NCBI GenBank assembly: GCA_016193115.1
Contig: JACPSV010000197.1
Coordinates: 1 to 14,369 of the forward strand
Length of the DNA stretch: 14,369 bases
Origin: Elusimicrobiota bacterium
Lineage (GTDB): Bacteria > Elusimicrobiota > Elusimicrobia > 2-02-FULL-39-32
Reading direction: 5' to 3'
The notes under the pieces: generated by a model
Database searches by the model: none
The model's input: only the letters and a program-made list of their open reading frames with translations
What the model was told of the DNA's origin: nothing
Shown here: piece after piece, positions 6,150 to 12,912 of the stretch
Layout: each line of letters opens with the position of its first letter
How positions within the stretch are numbered: position 1 is the first letter of the stretch
Program-made: the position numbers and the translations under genes

Positions 6150-7286
6150 CTAATTATTTTTGAGATGGTTATGGATGATTGCGGCTGCGCGCGAATAAGC
6201 ATCTGAAGGACCCAGTTTCCGCCTTAATTGTACCAGTTCGCTTTGCATTCTTTCAAGAGAATCGGGATTGGACAATAGCGTTGCGGCTGTCTGCGCCACA
6301 GAATCCGGGGTGGCCTGATTTTGGATGAGTTCCGGCACGATCTCTTTTCCGATCAGGATGTTGGGCATGGAGATGTAGGGAACCCGGATCACCATTTTCG
6401 CGATCCAATAGGTCAGCCAGGATGTTTGGTACACCACGATGGTTGGGACTCCCAAGAGAGCGTTTTCCAGAGTGGCCGTGCCGGAAGCCGTCAACGCCAG
6501 GGTCAGTTCGGAACGCGACTTCAAGTTTGTTTCCCGCACAATTTTTATTTCCTTTTCCAGGTTCGGACAGTAAGGGCGCGCGAGAGAACGGTAGGTTTCA
6601 TCTCGAATAGAGTCCGCCGCAAACAGGGTGACTTGGACGCCGGGAAACTTCAGTTTTAATTTTTGAAACGATTGGATCAGGAGAGGGATATGACGAATGA
6701 GTTCCCGTTCCCTGGATCCGGGAAGAAGACCCAAAAAAATCCGTCCGTTGACGGGACGGAGCGAGCGAATCGGGAACTGTTGGACGACGCTCAAAAGCGG
6801 GTGACCCACAAACGTGACAGGAACACCGCTGCGCTTGTAAAGTTCTTCCTCAAAAGGGAATATCACCAGCATGCGCGTCACGTATTTTTTAAGTTTTTGG
6901 ATGCGCCCTTTACGGCTGGCCCAGACTTGAGGGCTGACAAAATAGAAAACGGGAATTTTATTTTTTGCGGCCCGTTCCGCCACGTGGATATTGAAACCAT
7001 AGTAATCAATCAGGACAACCGCAGCGACCCGTCGTTCGTCCAAAATCGGGAAAACCAGTTTTTGCAGGATATGTTTAAGACGAAAGAACTGTTTGAACGG
7101 TTGGGAAAACCCGGAGACGTCCAATTCCACCATGTCCTGAAGAAACTGATCCGAAGCGCTCTGCAACTTGACGCCGCCCAGAGAGACGACGGAAAGATGC
7201 GGGTCGCTCTTCCGCATCTCTTGGACGAGCGATTGGCCGTGCATGTCCGCGGAATAGTCTCCGGCGGAGATCAAAATTTTTGACAT
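6150..7286 (-). CDS. lpxB: lipid-A-disaccharide synthase LpxB
   Basis: LpxB (GT19 family) joins UDP-2,3-diacylglucosamine and lipid X into the beta-1,6 lipid A disaccharide at the inner face of the inner membrane. The protein has 378 residues, as usual. Typical segments are IDYYGFN (93-99; Asp94 aligns with E. coli Asp98), FYFVSPQVWASRKGRIQKLK (114-133), FPFEEELY, FVGHPL, LLPGSRERE (187-195) and the SGTATLE segment (268-274). The normal N-terminal GEASGD motif is GDYSAD here (9-14), so the usual Glu is Asp. The ATG overlaps the stop of the oxidoreductase gene as TAATG, with no Shine-Dalgarno of its own, so coupled translation is likely. It uses the products of LpxI and LpxD encoded upstream. 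Confidence 0.96.
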   Translation of the reverse strand: MSKILISAGDYSADMHGQSLVQEMRKSDPHLSVVSLGGVKLQSASDQFLQDMVELDVSGFSQPFKQFFRLKHILQKLVFPILDERRVAAVVLIDYYGFNIHVAERAAKNKIPVFYFVSPQVWASRKGRIQKLKKYVTRMLVIFPFEEELYKRSGVPVTFVGHPLLSVVQQFPIRSLRPVNGRIFLGLLPGSRERELIRHIPLLIQSFQKLKLKFPGVQVTLFAADSIRDETYRSLARPYCPNLEKEIKIVRETNLKSRSELTLALTASGTATLENALLGVPTIVVYQTSWLTYWIAKMVIRVPYISMPNILIGKEIVPELIQNQATPDSVAQTAATLLSNPDSLERMQSELVQLRRKLGPSDAYSRAAAIIHNHLKNN

Positions 7287-8215
7287 TATTGGTGCAGGTG
7301 GAGTTGTTCCAGAATTTCCAGTCCGAGCTCCAAGGCGTCTTTTCCGTGCTCGCCCGTCACCATCGGTTTTTTTCCTTCGCGGATACAGTCCAGGAAATGT
7401 TCCAGCTCCAGTTTGAGCGGCTCTTCATCTTTGAGGCTGGGTTTTAAGATCTCGATGTCCGTGAAACTTTTCACGACAGGTTTTTTTCTGCGGTAGATCT
7501 TTAAATCTTTGCGGGCATAATCAATGGAGATATACGCGTCCGGCTGGAATATCCGGATTTTGCGGTACTGTTCCAAAGAAACACGGGACGCGGAGAGATC
7601 CACAATCAGATTGTTTTGAAACCGCAAACGGCATTTGACGATATCTTCATGCTCGCTGATCACTTTGGCGCCGAACGCTTCCACGCTGGCGACTTCCGAC
7701 TGAACGAGAGAAAGGACAATATCAAGATCGTGAATCATCAAATCTAAAACCACCCCGATATGAGAGACCCGCGGATCGTAGGGTCCCAGACGGTTCACTT
7801 CGATGAATTTTGGGTTTTGAATATATTTTTGCGCGGCTAGAACGGCCGGATTAAACCGTTCCACGTGTCCCACTTGCAGAATGAGGTTTTTTTCTCTGGC
7901 AATGCGGATCAACTCTTCCGCTTCTTCTACAGTCTGGCACAAGGGCTTTTCAATCAGGCAATGCAACCCGTTTTCTAAACAATATTTTCCGATCGCATAG
8001 TGCAGAGGCGTGGGAACGGCGACGATAACTCCCCGAACGTGCCCCAAGAGCGGCGCAAGCGTGGGGTACGTTTTCGTTTTGCAGGCAGCGGCGATCTTTT
8101 CCGCCCTTTTTTCGTCCACGTCCACGATTCCGGCCAGAGAGGATCGAATTTGGGAGAGGAGCCGCGCGTGATGTTGTCCCAAGTGCCCGACTCCGACCAC
8201 GGCGATCGGAATCAT
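7286..8215 (-). CDS. Gfo/Idh/MocA-family NAD(P)-dependent oxidoreductase, lipid A cluster
   Basis: The 309-residue protein has an N-terminal Rossmann fold (VVGVGHLGQHH, 6-16), the family EKP motif at 89-91 (LIEKPL), QVGHVERFNPA (114-124), and DLMIHDLD (158-165) in the substrate domain. Members oxidise or reduce sugars, often nucleotide sugars. The place between lpxI and lpxB suggests a nucleotide-sugar or lipid A intermediate as substrate. The closest known role would be GnnA, which oxidises the 3-hydroxyl of UDP-GlcNAc before the GnnB aminotransferase makes UDP-GlcNAc3N. No gnnB is present here, so this remains a guess. The ATG at 8215 is chosen over an upstream in-frame ATG at 8272 because it forms ATGA with the lpxI stop, has GGGAG at 8224-8228, and starts directly at the Rossmann strand. 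Confidence 0.92.
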   Translation of the reverse strand: MIPIAVVGVGHLGQHHARLLSQIRSSLAGIVDVDEKRAEKIAAACKTKTYPTLAPLLGHVRGVIVAVPTPLHYAIGKYCLENGLHCLIEKPLCQTVEEAEELIRIAREKNLILQVGHVERFNPAVLAAQKYIQNPKFIEVNRLGPYDPRVSHIGVVLDLMIHDLDIVLSLVQSEVASVEAFGAKVISEHEDIVKCRLRFQNNLIVDLSASRVSLEQYRKIRIFQPDAYISIDYARKDLKIYRRKKPVVKSFTDIEILKPSLKDEEPLKLELEHFLDCIREGKKPMVTGEHGKDALELGLEILEQLHLHQ

Positions 8216-9039
8216 GGCAGTTTCTCCCATGCGAAAATAGAAATTCCAAACTTGTCTGCTTCTTGGATGCACTTTTCTTTTTCTAAAATCAACGTTTTGC
8301 GCGCTTCCACCGCCAGAACCGTCGCTTTCGTTTCTGCCAGAATACGAATCGTGTCCATGCCGATCACCGGCATATCAAAACGGATGTCCTGGTTCGGTTT
8401 TGCGGTTTTCACCACGACGATATTTTCCCCGCCCAATTGCGCGGCCCGGCGGATACAAGCGTCGGTTCCTTCCAAAGCTTCCACCGCCAGAATCGTCCTT
8501 CGCTTCACGACCACGGTTTGTCCGATATCCAGCGCGGCAATCCCTTGAGCCATCCGAATCCCGAACTCCACGCTCTTTTCTTCCGACTCGTTCAGTTTCC
8601 TTTGGTTGAGGAGGCCGGGTTCGGGAAGGAGGTGAGACAGGTAGGTGGTGGAAGGTAGAAGAGTGATCCCATCTTTTTTTAGTTCCTCCGCCACGGCGGA
8701 GAGAATGGTGTCTGCCCGCCGATCTTTGATTTTTAGAATGAGCTGCGCGGTCCTGAAGTCCGGGATCAGATCGGAAAAAAGTTTAGTGTGCTGAACGCGT
8801 CCGGCCATGACCGTTTCCCGTACGCCTTCTTTTTTGAGCGTCTGAACAATGGAATCCAGTTTCGCTACCGATACGACGTGTACCGACCGCGCGTACGGGT
8901 CAAGATCCTCGTCCATCTCTTCTTTCAGGGCGATCACAACCAGATCTCGCCCGTTCTTCTTCGCTTCCTGAGCCAGAAGAAGAGGAAACTTGCCTTTACC
9001 TGCGATCAGTCCGAGAGGGGTGGAAAGGGAAGAGGACAC
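8212..9039 (-). CDS. lpxI: UDP-2,3-diacylglucosamine pyrophosphatase LpxI
   Basis: LpxI (DUF1009) hydrolyses UDP-2,3-diacylglucosamine to lipid X and UMP, replacing the unrelated LpxH of enterobacteria. The 275-residue product starts with the family's LGLIAGKGKFPLLLA (9-23), followed by VMAGRVQHTKLF (78-88), a KDRRADTIL segment (105-113), and the C-terminal domain with VVVKRRTILAVEALEGTD (176-193) and RFDMPVIGMDTI (220-231). Asp222 in the latter corresponds to the catalytic Asp225 of Caulobacter LpxI. The GTG start at 9039 overlaps the lpxA stop as TAGTG; no Shine-Dalgarno is visible. No lpxH or lpxG is seen in the window, so this is probably the enzyme for that step. Confidence 0.95.
   Translation of the reverse strand: MSSSLSTPLGLIAGKGKFPLLLAQEAKKNGRDLVVIALKEEMDEDLDPYARSVHVVSVAKLDSIVQTLKKEGVRETVMAGRVQHTKLFSDLIPDFRTAQLILKIKDRRADTILSAVAEELKKDGITLLPSTTYLSHLLPEPGLLNQRKLNESEEKSVEFGIRMAQGIAALDIGQTVVVKRRTILAVEALEGTDACIRRAAQLGGENIVVVKTAKPNQDIRFDMPVIGMDTIRILAETKATVLAVEARKTLILEKEKCIQEADKFGISIFAWEKLP
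8224..8228 (-). promoter_or_regulatory. ribosome binding site of the Gfo/Idh/MocA gene
   Basis: GGGAG on the minus strand, 8 bases before the ATG at 8215 and inside the lpxI 3' end. With the ATGA overlap, it decides the start in favour of 8215 rather than 8272. Confidence 0.6.
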
Positions 9040-9893
9040 TACCAGGTTTGCGAGGCGCTGCTTTCCGCTTTGAGGCGGGGACGACAGATTCCGCGTTCCG
9101 AGTTTGAAATGAAGGAAAGAAACTCGTTCACCTCTTCGCTATTCCCTTTTTCTGACGCGATTTGTTGCAGGGTTTGTTTGAGGGTTCGTTTGGAAAAGAA
9201 AATTTTGCGATATATTTTTTTTAGAGAGTCGGTGGTCCCTTGAGAAAAATGGCGCCGTTTCATGCCTTCCATGTTGAGACCGACCACGCGGGCGCGGTCT
9301 CCCCAGACCGTACAAAATGGAGGCACGTCCAGAGGCACCATGGATCCCGCTCCGATCATGGCCAACCTTCCGATTTGAACAAATTGGTGGACGCCCGCCA
9401 ACCCGCCGATCACGGTTCCGTTCCCAACCCGCACATGTCCGGCGATGGCGACGCTGTTGGCCAGGATGACCTCATCTCCGATCACGCAGTCATGAGCCAC
9501 GTGTGCGTAAGCCATGAGCAGGCATTTTTTCCCGATTAAAGTGACTCCGGTGCGCGCTGTGCCCCGGTTGACGGTCGCGCATTCGCGAATGATGGTTCCG
9601 TCTCCAACCACAATTTTTGTTTTCTCGCCGCGATACTTCAAATCTTGCGGCGCTGTGCCCACAAAAGCGTGCGCATAGATCTGGCAGGCAGAACCAATCT
9701 CCGCCCATTCGATCACGGCGTGCGGCCCAATCCGCGTTTGCGGACCTACCTGAACCCCTTCACCGATCACGGCATAAGGGCCAATCTCCGCAGTTTCATC
9801 CAACCGGGCAGTAGGATGAACCACGGCCGTGGGATGGATCCTTATTTTTGAGGATTCCGGTTTGTCCGGTTCTTGTATAGAGAATGACTGCAT
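9039..9893 (-). CDS. lpxA: acyl-ACP--UDP-N-acetylglucosamine O-acyltransferase LpxA
   Basis: LpxA carries out the first lipid A step: transfer of a 3-hydroxyacyl chain from ACP to the 3-position of UDP-GlcNAc. The 284-residue protein has hexapeptide repeats forming a left-handed beta helix (about 18-195) and a helical C-terminus. Catalytic His134 lies in AYAHVAHDC (E. coli His125), with His153 in AGHV and His169 in GVHQF. QDLKYRGE (83-90) and NMEGMKRR (207-214) are classic LpxA segments. It has about 17 extra N-terminal residues (to Lys16) and a tail of roughly 14 beyond the E. coli enzyme. The acyl-ruler positions Gly173 and His191 of E. coli are Ala182 and Arg200 by hand alignment. The ATG is 3 bases after the fabZ stop; no Shine-Dalgarno is visible. 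Confidence 0.97.
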   Translation of the reverse strand: MQSFSIQEPDKPESSKIRIHPTAVVHPTARLDETAEIGPYAVIGEGVQVGPQTRIGPHAVIEWAEIGSACQIYAHAFVGTAPQDLKYRGEKTKIVVGDGTIIRECATVNRGTARTGVTLIGKKCLLMAYAHVAHDCVIGDEVILANSVAIAGHVRVGNGTVIGGLAGVHQFVQIGRLAMIGAGSMVPLDVPPFCTVWGDRARVVGLNMEGMKRRHFSQGTTDSLKKIYRKIFFSKRTLKQTLQQIASEKGNSEEVNEFLSFISNSERGICRPRLKAESSASQTW

Positions 9894-9896
9894 CGT

Positions 9897-10346
9897 TTAT
9901 TTGTCAACTAACGCAAATGTAAATTCCGTTTCTGCGGCTGTATCTTCACCGACTTTAGCTTCTGCCTTTACTTTGCCGGCTCTACCTCCGGCTTTTAATA
10001 CTTCAATATGAAGTTCCAGAATATCTCCCGGAACAACCGGTCTTCTAAACTTGGCTTCTTGGATTCCCATGAAAAAGGCAATCTTGTTCGCGTATTCGGG
10101 CCTTCCCAAAAAAAGGGCGCAGGCGGTTTGGGCTAAAGATTCTATGATAAGAACGCCCGGCATCACGGGCCGGCCGGGAAAATGACCTTGAAAATACCAT
10201 TCGTTCATGGAAACGCATTTGATTCCTACAGCCCGTTTCAGTTCTTCTATCACCTGCACCTTGTCTATCAGAAGAAAAGGGTACCGGTGCGGGATGGCTT
10301 TTTGGATTTCGGATATGTCCATTGTGCGAACGACTAAATTATCCAT
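9897..10346 (-). CDS. fabZ: 3-hydroxyacyl-[acyl-carrier-protein] dehydratase FabZ
   Basis: FabZ dehydrates 3-hydroxyacyl-ACP in fatty-acid elongation, competing with LpxA and LpxD for the same substrate, which explains its place in this cluster. The 149-residue hot-dog fold protein has IPHRYPFLLID (18-28), the active-site His55 in GHFPGRPVMPG, and Glu69 in LIIES. The ATG at 10346 overlaps the end of lpxC by 8 bases and is preceded by GAGGG at 10356-10360, 9 bases upstream. A second ATG at 10322 (MDISEIQKAI) would give a more typical N-terminus, so the first 8 residues are less certain. In some phyla LpxC and FabZ are fused into one protein; here they are separate but overlapping. Confidence 0.96.
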   Translation of the reverse strand: MDNLVVRTMDISEIQKAIPHRYPFLLIDKVQVIEELKRAVGIKCVSMNEWYFQGHFPGRPVMPGVLIIESLAQTACALFLGRPEYANKIAFFMGIQEAKFRRPVVPGDILELHIEVLKAGGRAGKVKAEAKVGEDTAAETEFTFALVDK

Positions 10347-11190
10347 GCGTCAGTTCCCTCGCTTTTTCAATTTCTTTGACAAAGTTAATGTTGTGGCCGT
10401 GCCCGACCCGTGTCGCGTCGATTTTCCCCACGATCCTATTCCCAAGAAGGAAAAGGTCGCCCAAAAAATCGAGGATCTTGTGGCGGACAAACTCGTTCGG
10501 GTATCGTAAACTTTTTTCCTTGTTGTAGATGCGGTCCATTCCCACAACCACGGCGTTATCCAAACTGCCGCCCCGAGCCAACCCTTTCCGTTTGAGAGCT
10601 TCCACTTCGTAATCAAAACAAAAGGTTCTCGCGGGCGCAATCTCGCGAATATAGGTTTCGGGATCAATCGTAAATTGGGCTTCTTGTTTTCCGATCAGAG
10701 GATGGTTATAGAGGATTCGGCAACAAAGGGTCAGCTGAGAAGACGGTTCCATCTGAATTTGAGTTTCGTTCGAGTGGTAGTTGACGGTTTCGTTCAAGCT
10801 CAAAACATTTTTGGGGACGTCCTGCTCCTCCAGTCCGCTTTTTAAGAGCGATTCCACAAAAGGTTTAGCGGAACCGTCCGCTATGGGCGGTTCATTGCCG
10901 TCCACTTCCACGATGAGATTATCAATCCCGAGTCCCAAAAGCGCGGAACAGATGTGTTCCACCGTATGAACTTTAGCTTCCCCGATTCCGATCGTCGTCC
11001 CGCGAATGACGCCGGTGACATAGTCCGTGGTGGCGGGTATTTTTGGAGCGCCCGGCAAATCGGCGCGGACGAAGCTGACGCCTGCGTTCGGCGGCGCGGG
11101 AAGGAACCGCACGGAAGAGATATTTCCCGTATGCAGGCCAACCCCTCTGTAGACCGCTTCTTTTTTAATCGTCTTTTGGTTCGGATTCAT
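10339..11190 (-). CDS. lpxC: UDP-3-O-acyl-N-acetylglucosamine deacetylase LpxC
   Basis: LpxC is the zinc-dependent, committed step of lipid A synthesis, removing the N-acetyl group. The 283-residue protein has TVEHICSAL with Glu78 and zinc ligand His79, [13 protein letters not shown] (100-112), [10 protein letters not shown] (188-197), and [15 protein letters not shown] (236-250) with zinc ligands His237 and Asp241. His264 in RVGHGHN matches the E. coli general acid/base His265. The start is set at the ATG at 11190 ([20 protein letters not shown]) by comparison with the family; the frame is open further upstream to 11355, but that part is lpxD read in another frame. It begins inside the last 26 bases of lpxD without a good Shine-Dalgarno, so it likely depends on lpxD translation. 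The enzyme is normally controlled by proteolysis; nothing on this is visible. Confidence 0.96.
   Translation of the reverse strand: MNPNQKTIKKEAVYRGVGLHTGNISSVRFLPAPPNAGVSFVRADLPGAPKIPATTDYVTGVIRGTTIGIGEAKVHTVEHICSALLGLGIDNLIVEVDGNEPPIADGSAKPFVESLLKSGLEEQDVPKNVLSLNETVNYHSNETQIQMEPSSQLTLCCRILYNHPLIGKQEAQFTIDPETYIREIAPARTFCFDYEVEALKRKGLARGGSLDNAVVVGMDRIYNKEKSLRYPNEFVRHKILDFLGDLFLLGNRIVGKIDATRVGHGHNINFVKEIEKARELTHG
10356..10360 (-). promoter_or_regulatory. ribosome binding site of fabZ
   Basis: GAGGG on the minus strand, 9 bases before the ATG at 10346 and inside the lpxC coding end. It supports the longer fabZ start over the ATG at 10322. It is one of few recognisable Shine-Dalgarno sites in this window. 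Confidence 0.55.
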
Positions 11191-12202
11191 CAATTTGCAG
11201 TTTCTTTTTGACCTTTCTGAATTCTGAGAAAAGAGCGGGAAGTTTACCCAAGAGAACCTGGATCTTTTTTTCTTTCTGGATCGGACGGGCCAGGTACCCA
11301 AACATGACTGAACCTGCGGGCAGATCGTCCACGACGCCGGACCCCGCCGCGACAATGGTTTTATCTCCCACGATCACATGGTCGCCAATCCCCACTTGAC
11401 CCGCCAAAGTAACGCCCACACCCAATTTAGAAGAGCCGGCGACCCCCGTTTGCGCGGCGATAATGCAACCCGCCCCAACTTGAACATTATGGGCTATTTG
11501 AACGAGGTTGTCAATTTTGCTCCCGCGACCAATCACCGTTTTCCCCATCGTGGCGCGATCCACGGTGACGTTGGCGCCAATCTCCACATCGTCTTCGATC
11601 AGAACCGTTCCGACCTGCGGGATTTTGTGGTGCGTTTGATTGACGGTCAGGTATCCAAACCCGTCTGCTCCGATCACGCAGCCCGCGTGCAGGATCACCC
11701 TATCTTGCAGAACAACTTCTTCCCGAATCGTCACATGCGCGTACAATTGGCATGCGGAACCTAGGGTGACGTCTTTGCCGATAGAGCAGAGAGGCCCAAT
11801 CACGGTTCCATCTCCAATCGTGGTTCCGCTTTCGATGACGGTGTAAGCGCCGATAGAAACATTTTTCCCGATCTGAACGTCCGAAGAGACGACGGCTGTG
11901 GCATGAACTCCGATTTTTACCTGCTTTTTTTCTTGGGCGCAGATCTGAAGAATCTTCAAAAAAGCAAATTGCGGGTTTTCCACCAGAACGGCCGTGCGTC
12001 CGGAGACAGCGACCCCTTTTTGCAGGAGAAGAATCCCTGCCGAAGAGGAAGGTATCTCCTGAACATATTTGGACTGCGCTACAAAAGCGATATCTGAAGA
12101 GGTCGCTTGTTCAAATGGAGCCACACCGGTGACGACCTTTTGTGAGTCGCCGACCCATTCTCCCTGCACCAGATTGGCAATTTCATGCGCGCTCAATTTC
12201 AT
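11165..12202 (-). CDS. lpxD: UDP-3-O-(3-hydroxyacyl)glucosamine N-acyltransferase LpxD
   Basis: LpxD adds the second 3-hydroxyacyl chain, N-linked, from acyl-ACP to the LpxC product. The 345-residue protein has the N-terminal uridine-binding domain (about 1-98: [17 protein letters not shown]), a left-handed beta helix of hexapeptide repeats (about 100-305) and a short C-terminal helix rich in lysine (310-336). GADGFGY (178-184) and the catalytic His238 in [13 protein letters not shown] (E. coli His239) identify LpxD rather than LpxA. The ATG overlaps the ompH stop as ATGA. The C-terminus is slightly extended and acidic (DESEPKDD), and its last codons contain the lpxC start. Confidence 0.97.
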   Translation of the reverse strand: MKLSAHEIANLVQGEWVGDSQKVVTGVAPFEQATSSDIAFVAQSKYVQEIPSSSAGILLLQKGVAVSGRTAVLVENPQFAFLKILQICAQEKKQVKIGVHATAVVSSDVQIGKNVSIGAYTVIESGTTIGDGTVIGPLCSIGKDVTLGSACQLYAHVTIREEVVLQDRVILHAGCVIGADGFGYLTVNQTHHKIPQVGTVLIEDDVEIGANVTVDRATMGKTVIGRGSKIDNLVQIAHNVQVGAGCIIAAQTGVAGSSKLGVGVTLAGQVGIGDHVIVGDKTIVAAGSGVVDDLPAGSVMFGYLARPIQKEKKIQVLLGKLPALFSEFRKVKKKLQIDESEPKDD

Positions 12203-12912
12203 TTGCGTTTAGGGTATTCCAGTTCCAGTTTGGAGATGACGGTCTGGGTTAAATCAATGGTCCCTTCGCCGTAAAGGATATCGTCTTTACTCATCACGAT
12301 AGAATATCCTTCCTCAGCCGCAATTTTTCCCAAAATTTGGTAAATCCTGGCCAGGAGACCCATCGTTTTTCCTTGTTCCAGACTGTCAATTTCCTCTTGA
12401 GAAATGCCGACGAAAACTCCCAGTTCCGATTCTTTGCTTAAAAGCAAGGCTTCTTTCTCTTTCAATTCTTTGTCTTTGATTTGGGAATCTGCGGTCGTTG
12501 TTGCGACGGCGACAGACAGAGTCGGGGTTCCCGTTGTAGAAAGGAGAACGGTTGTCGGGGCCGTAGAAGTGGAAGTGGGTACGGTTAAGGAAGCGGTCGT
12601 TCCGGGGAGAAGAGATGCTGTAGCCGTGGAAGTTTGGAGAGTTGGTTTTTTGAGCAGATCAATTTCCGCTTTCAATTTTGCGATCTCTTCTTTTTTTTCC
12701 GTGATCGCCCTCTTTTTTTTCTCAATCATCTTATTTAAGTCCATCCGCGCGCGTTCGGTTTCGGGAAACGCTTCGAAAATTTTGTGCATGTCCACGGTAG
12801 CGACTTTAGTTTTCTTCCCTCCCCCTTCCAAAGGTATTTCCATCGCCAGAACTGTTCCTTGCAGGATCAGGCAGAGCGCGAAACATTGAAACCACTCTTT
12901 TTTCCTACGCAT
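12199..12912 (-). CDS. OmpH/Skp-family periplasmic chaperone with Thr/Ser-rich insert
   Basis: Skp/OmpH trimers hold unfolded outer-membrane proteins in the periplasm between coiled-coil arms and pass them to BamA. The 237-residue product has a signal peptide (basic RRKKE, hydrophobic core, likely cleavage near VLA/ME at 22-25), then [15 protein letters not shown] (37-51), matching the family's beta-strand and first-helix start, a charged coiled-coil helix (about 52-89), a charge-free Thr/Ser/Ala/Pro insert (90-141), a second charged helix (142-165), and a C-terminal part [18 protein letters not shown] resembling the Skp end. Usual length is about 160-180, so the excess is mainly the insert. 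The ATG at 12912 overlaps the bamA stop as TGATG, with AGGA 11 bases upstream; a TTG three bases earlier is an alternative start. The bamA-skp-lpxD order is the standard one. Confidence 0.9.
   Translation of the reverse strand: MRRKKEWFQCFALCLILQGTVLAMEIPLEGGGKKTKVATVDMHKIFEAFPETERARMDLNKMIEKKKRAITEKKEEIAKLKAEIDLLKKPTLQTSTATASLLPGTTASLTVPTSTSTAPTTVLLSTTGTPTLSVAVATTTADSQIKDKELKEKEALLLSKESELGVFVGISQEEIDSLEQGKTMGLLARIYQILGKIAAEEGYSIVMSKDDILYGEGTIDLTQTVISKLELEYPKRK
12490..12645 (-). other. low-complexity Thr/Ser/Ala/Pro segment inside ompH/skp
   Basis: About 52 codons (residues 90-141 of the OmpH/Skp product) contain no Asp, Glu, Lys, Arg or His and about one third threonine, with short runs such as TSTSTAPTT and ATTTADS. 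It is flanked on both sides by highly charged helical sequence. The reading frame continues correctly across it, so it is part of the protein and not a frameshift. No exact DNA tandem repeat was seen, though the codons are repetitive in character. Confidence 0.85.

Noticed and set aside
6663..7283. A 206-codon open frame on the plus strand opposite lpxB
   Set aside because: It is fully antisense to a clear LpxB with intact motifs, has no recognisable domain, and its composition is typical of a shadow frame.
7286..8272. Longer start for the Gfo/Idh/MocA protein at 8272
   Set aside because: It would add 19 residues before the Rossmann fold; the ATG at 8215 has GGGAG upstream and the ATGA overlap with lpxI.
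8000..8548. A 182-codon plus-strand frame across the oxidoreductase/lpxI junction
   Set aside because: Antisense to two well-supported genes, with no recognisable family and an Arg/Ser-rich low-quality composition.
10339..11355. A longer LpxC reading with 55 extra N-terminal residues
   Set aside because: The extra residues are Arg/Lys/Ser-rich out-of-frame lpxD sequence and do not resemble the LpxC N-terminus; the ATG at 11190 fits the family.
12404..12889. A 161-codon plus-strand frame with many valine/alanine repeats
   Set aside because: It is the reverse complement of the Thr/Ser-rich insert and coiled coil of ompH; the repetitive appearance comes from that insert.
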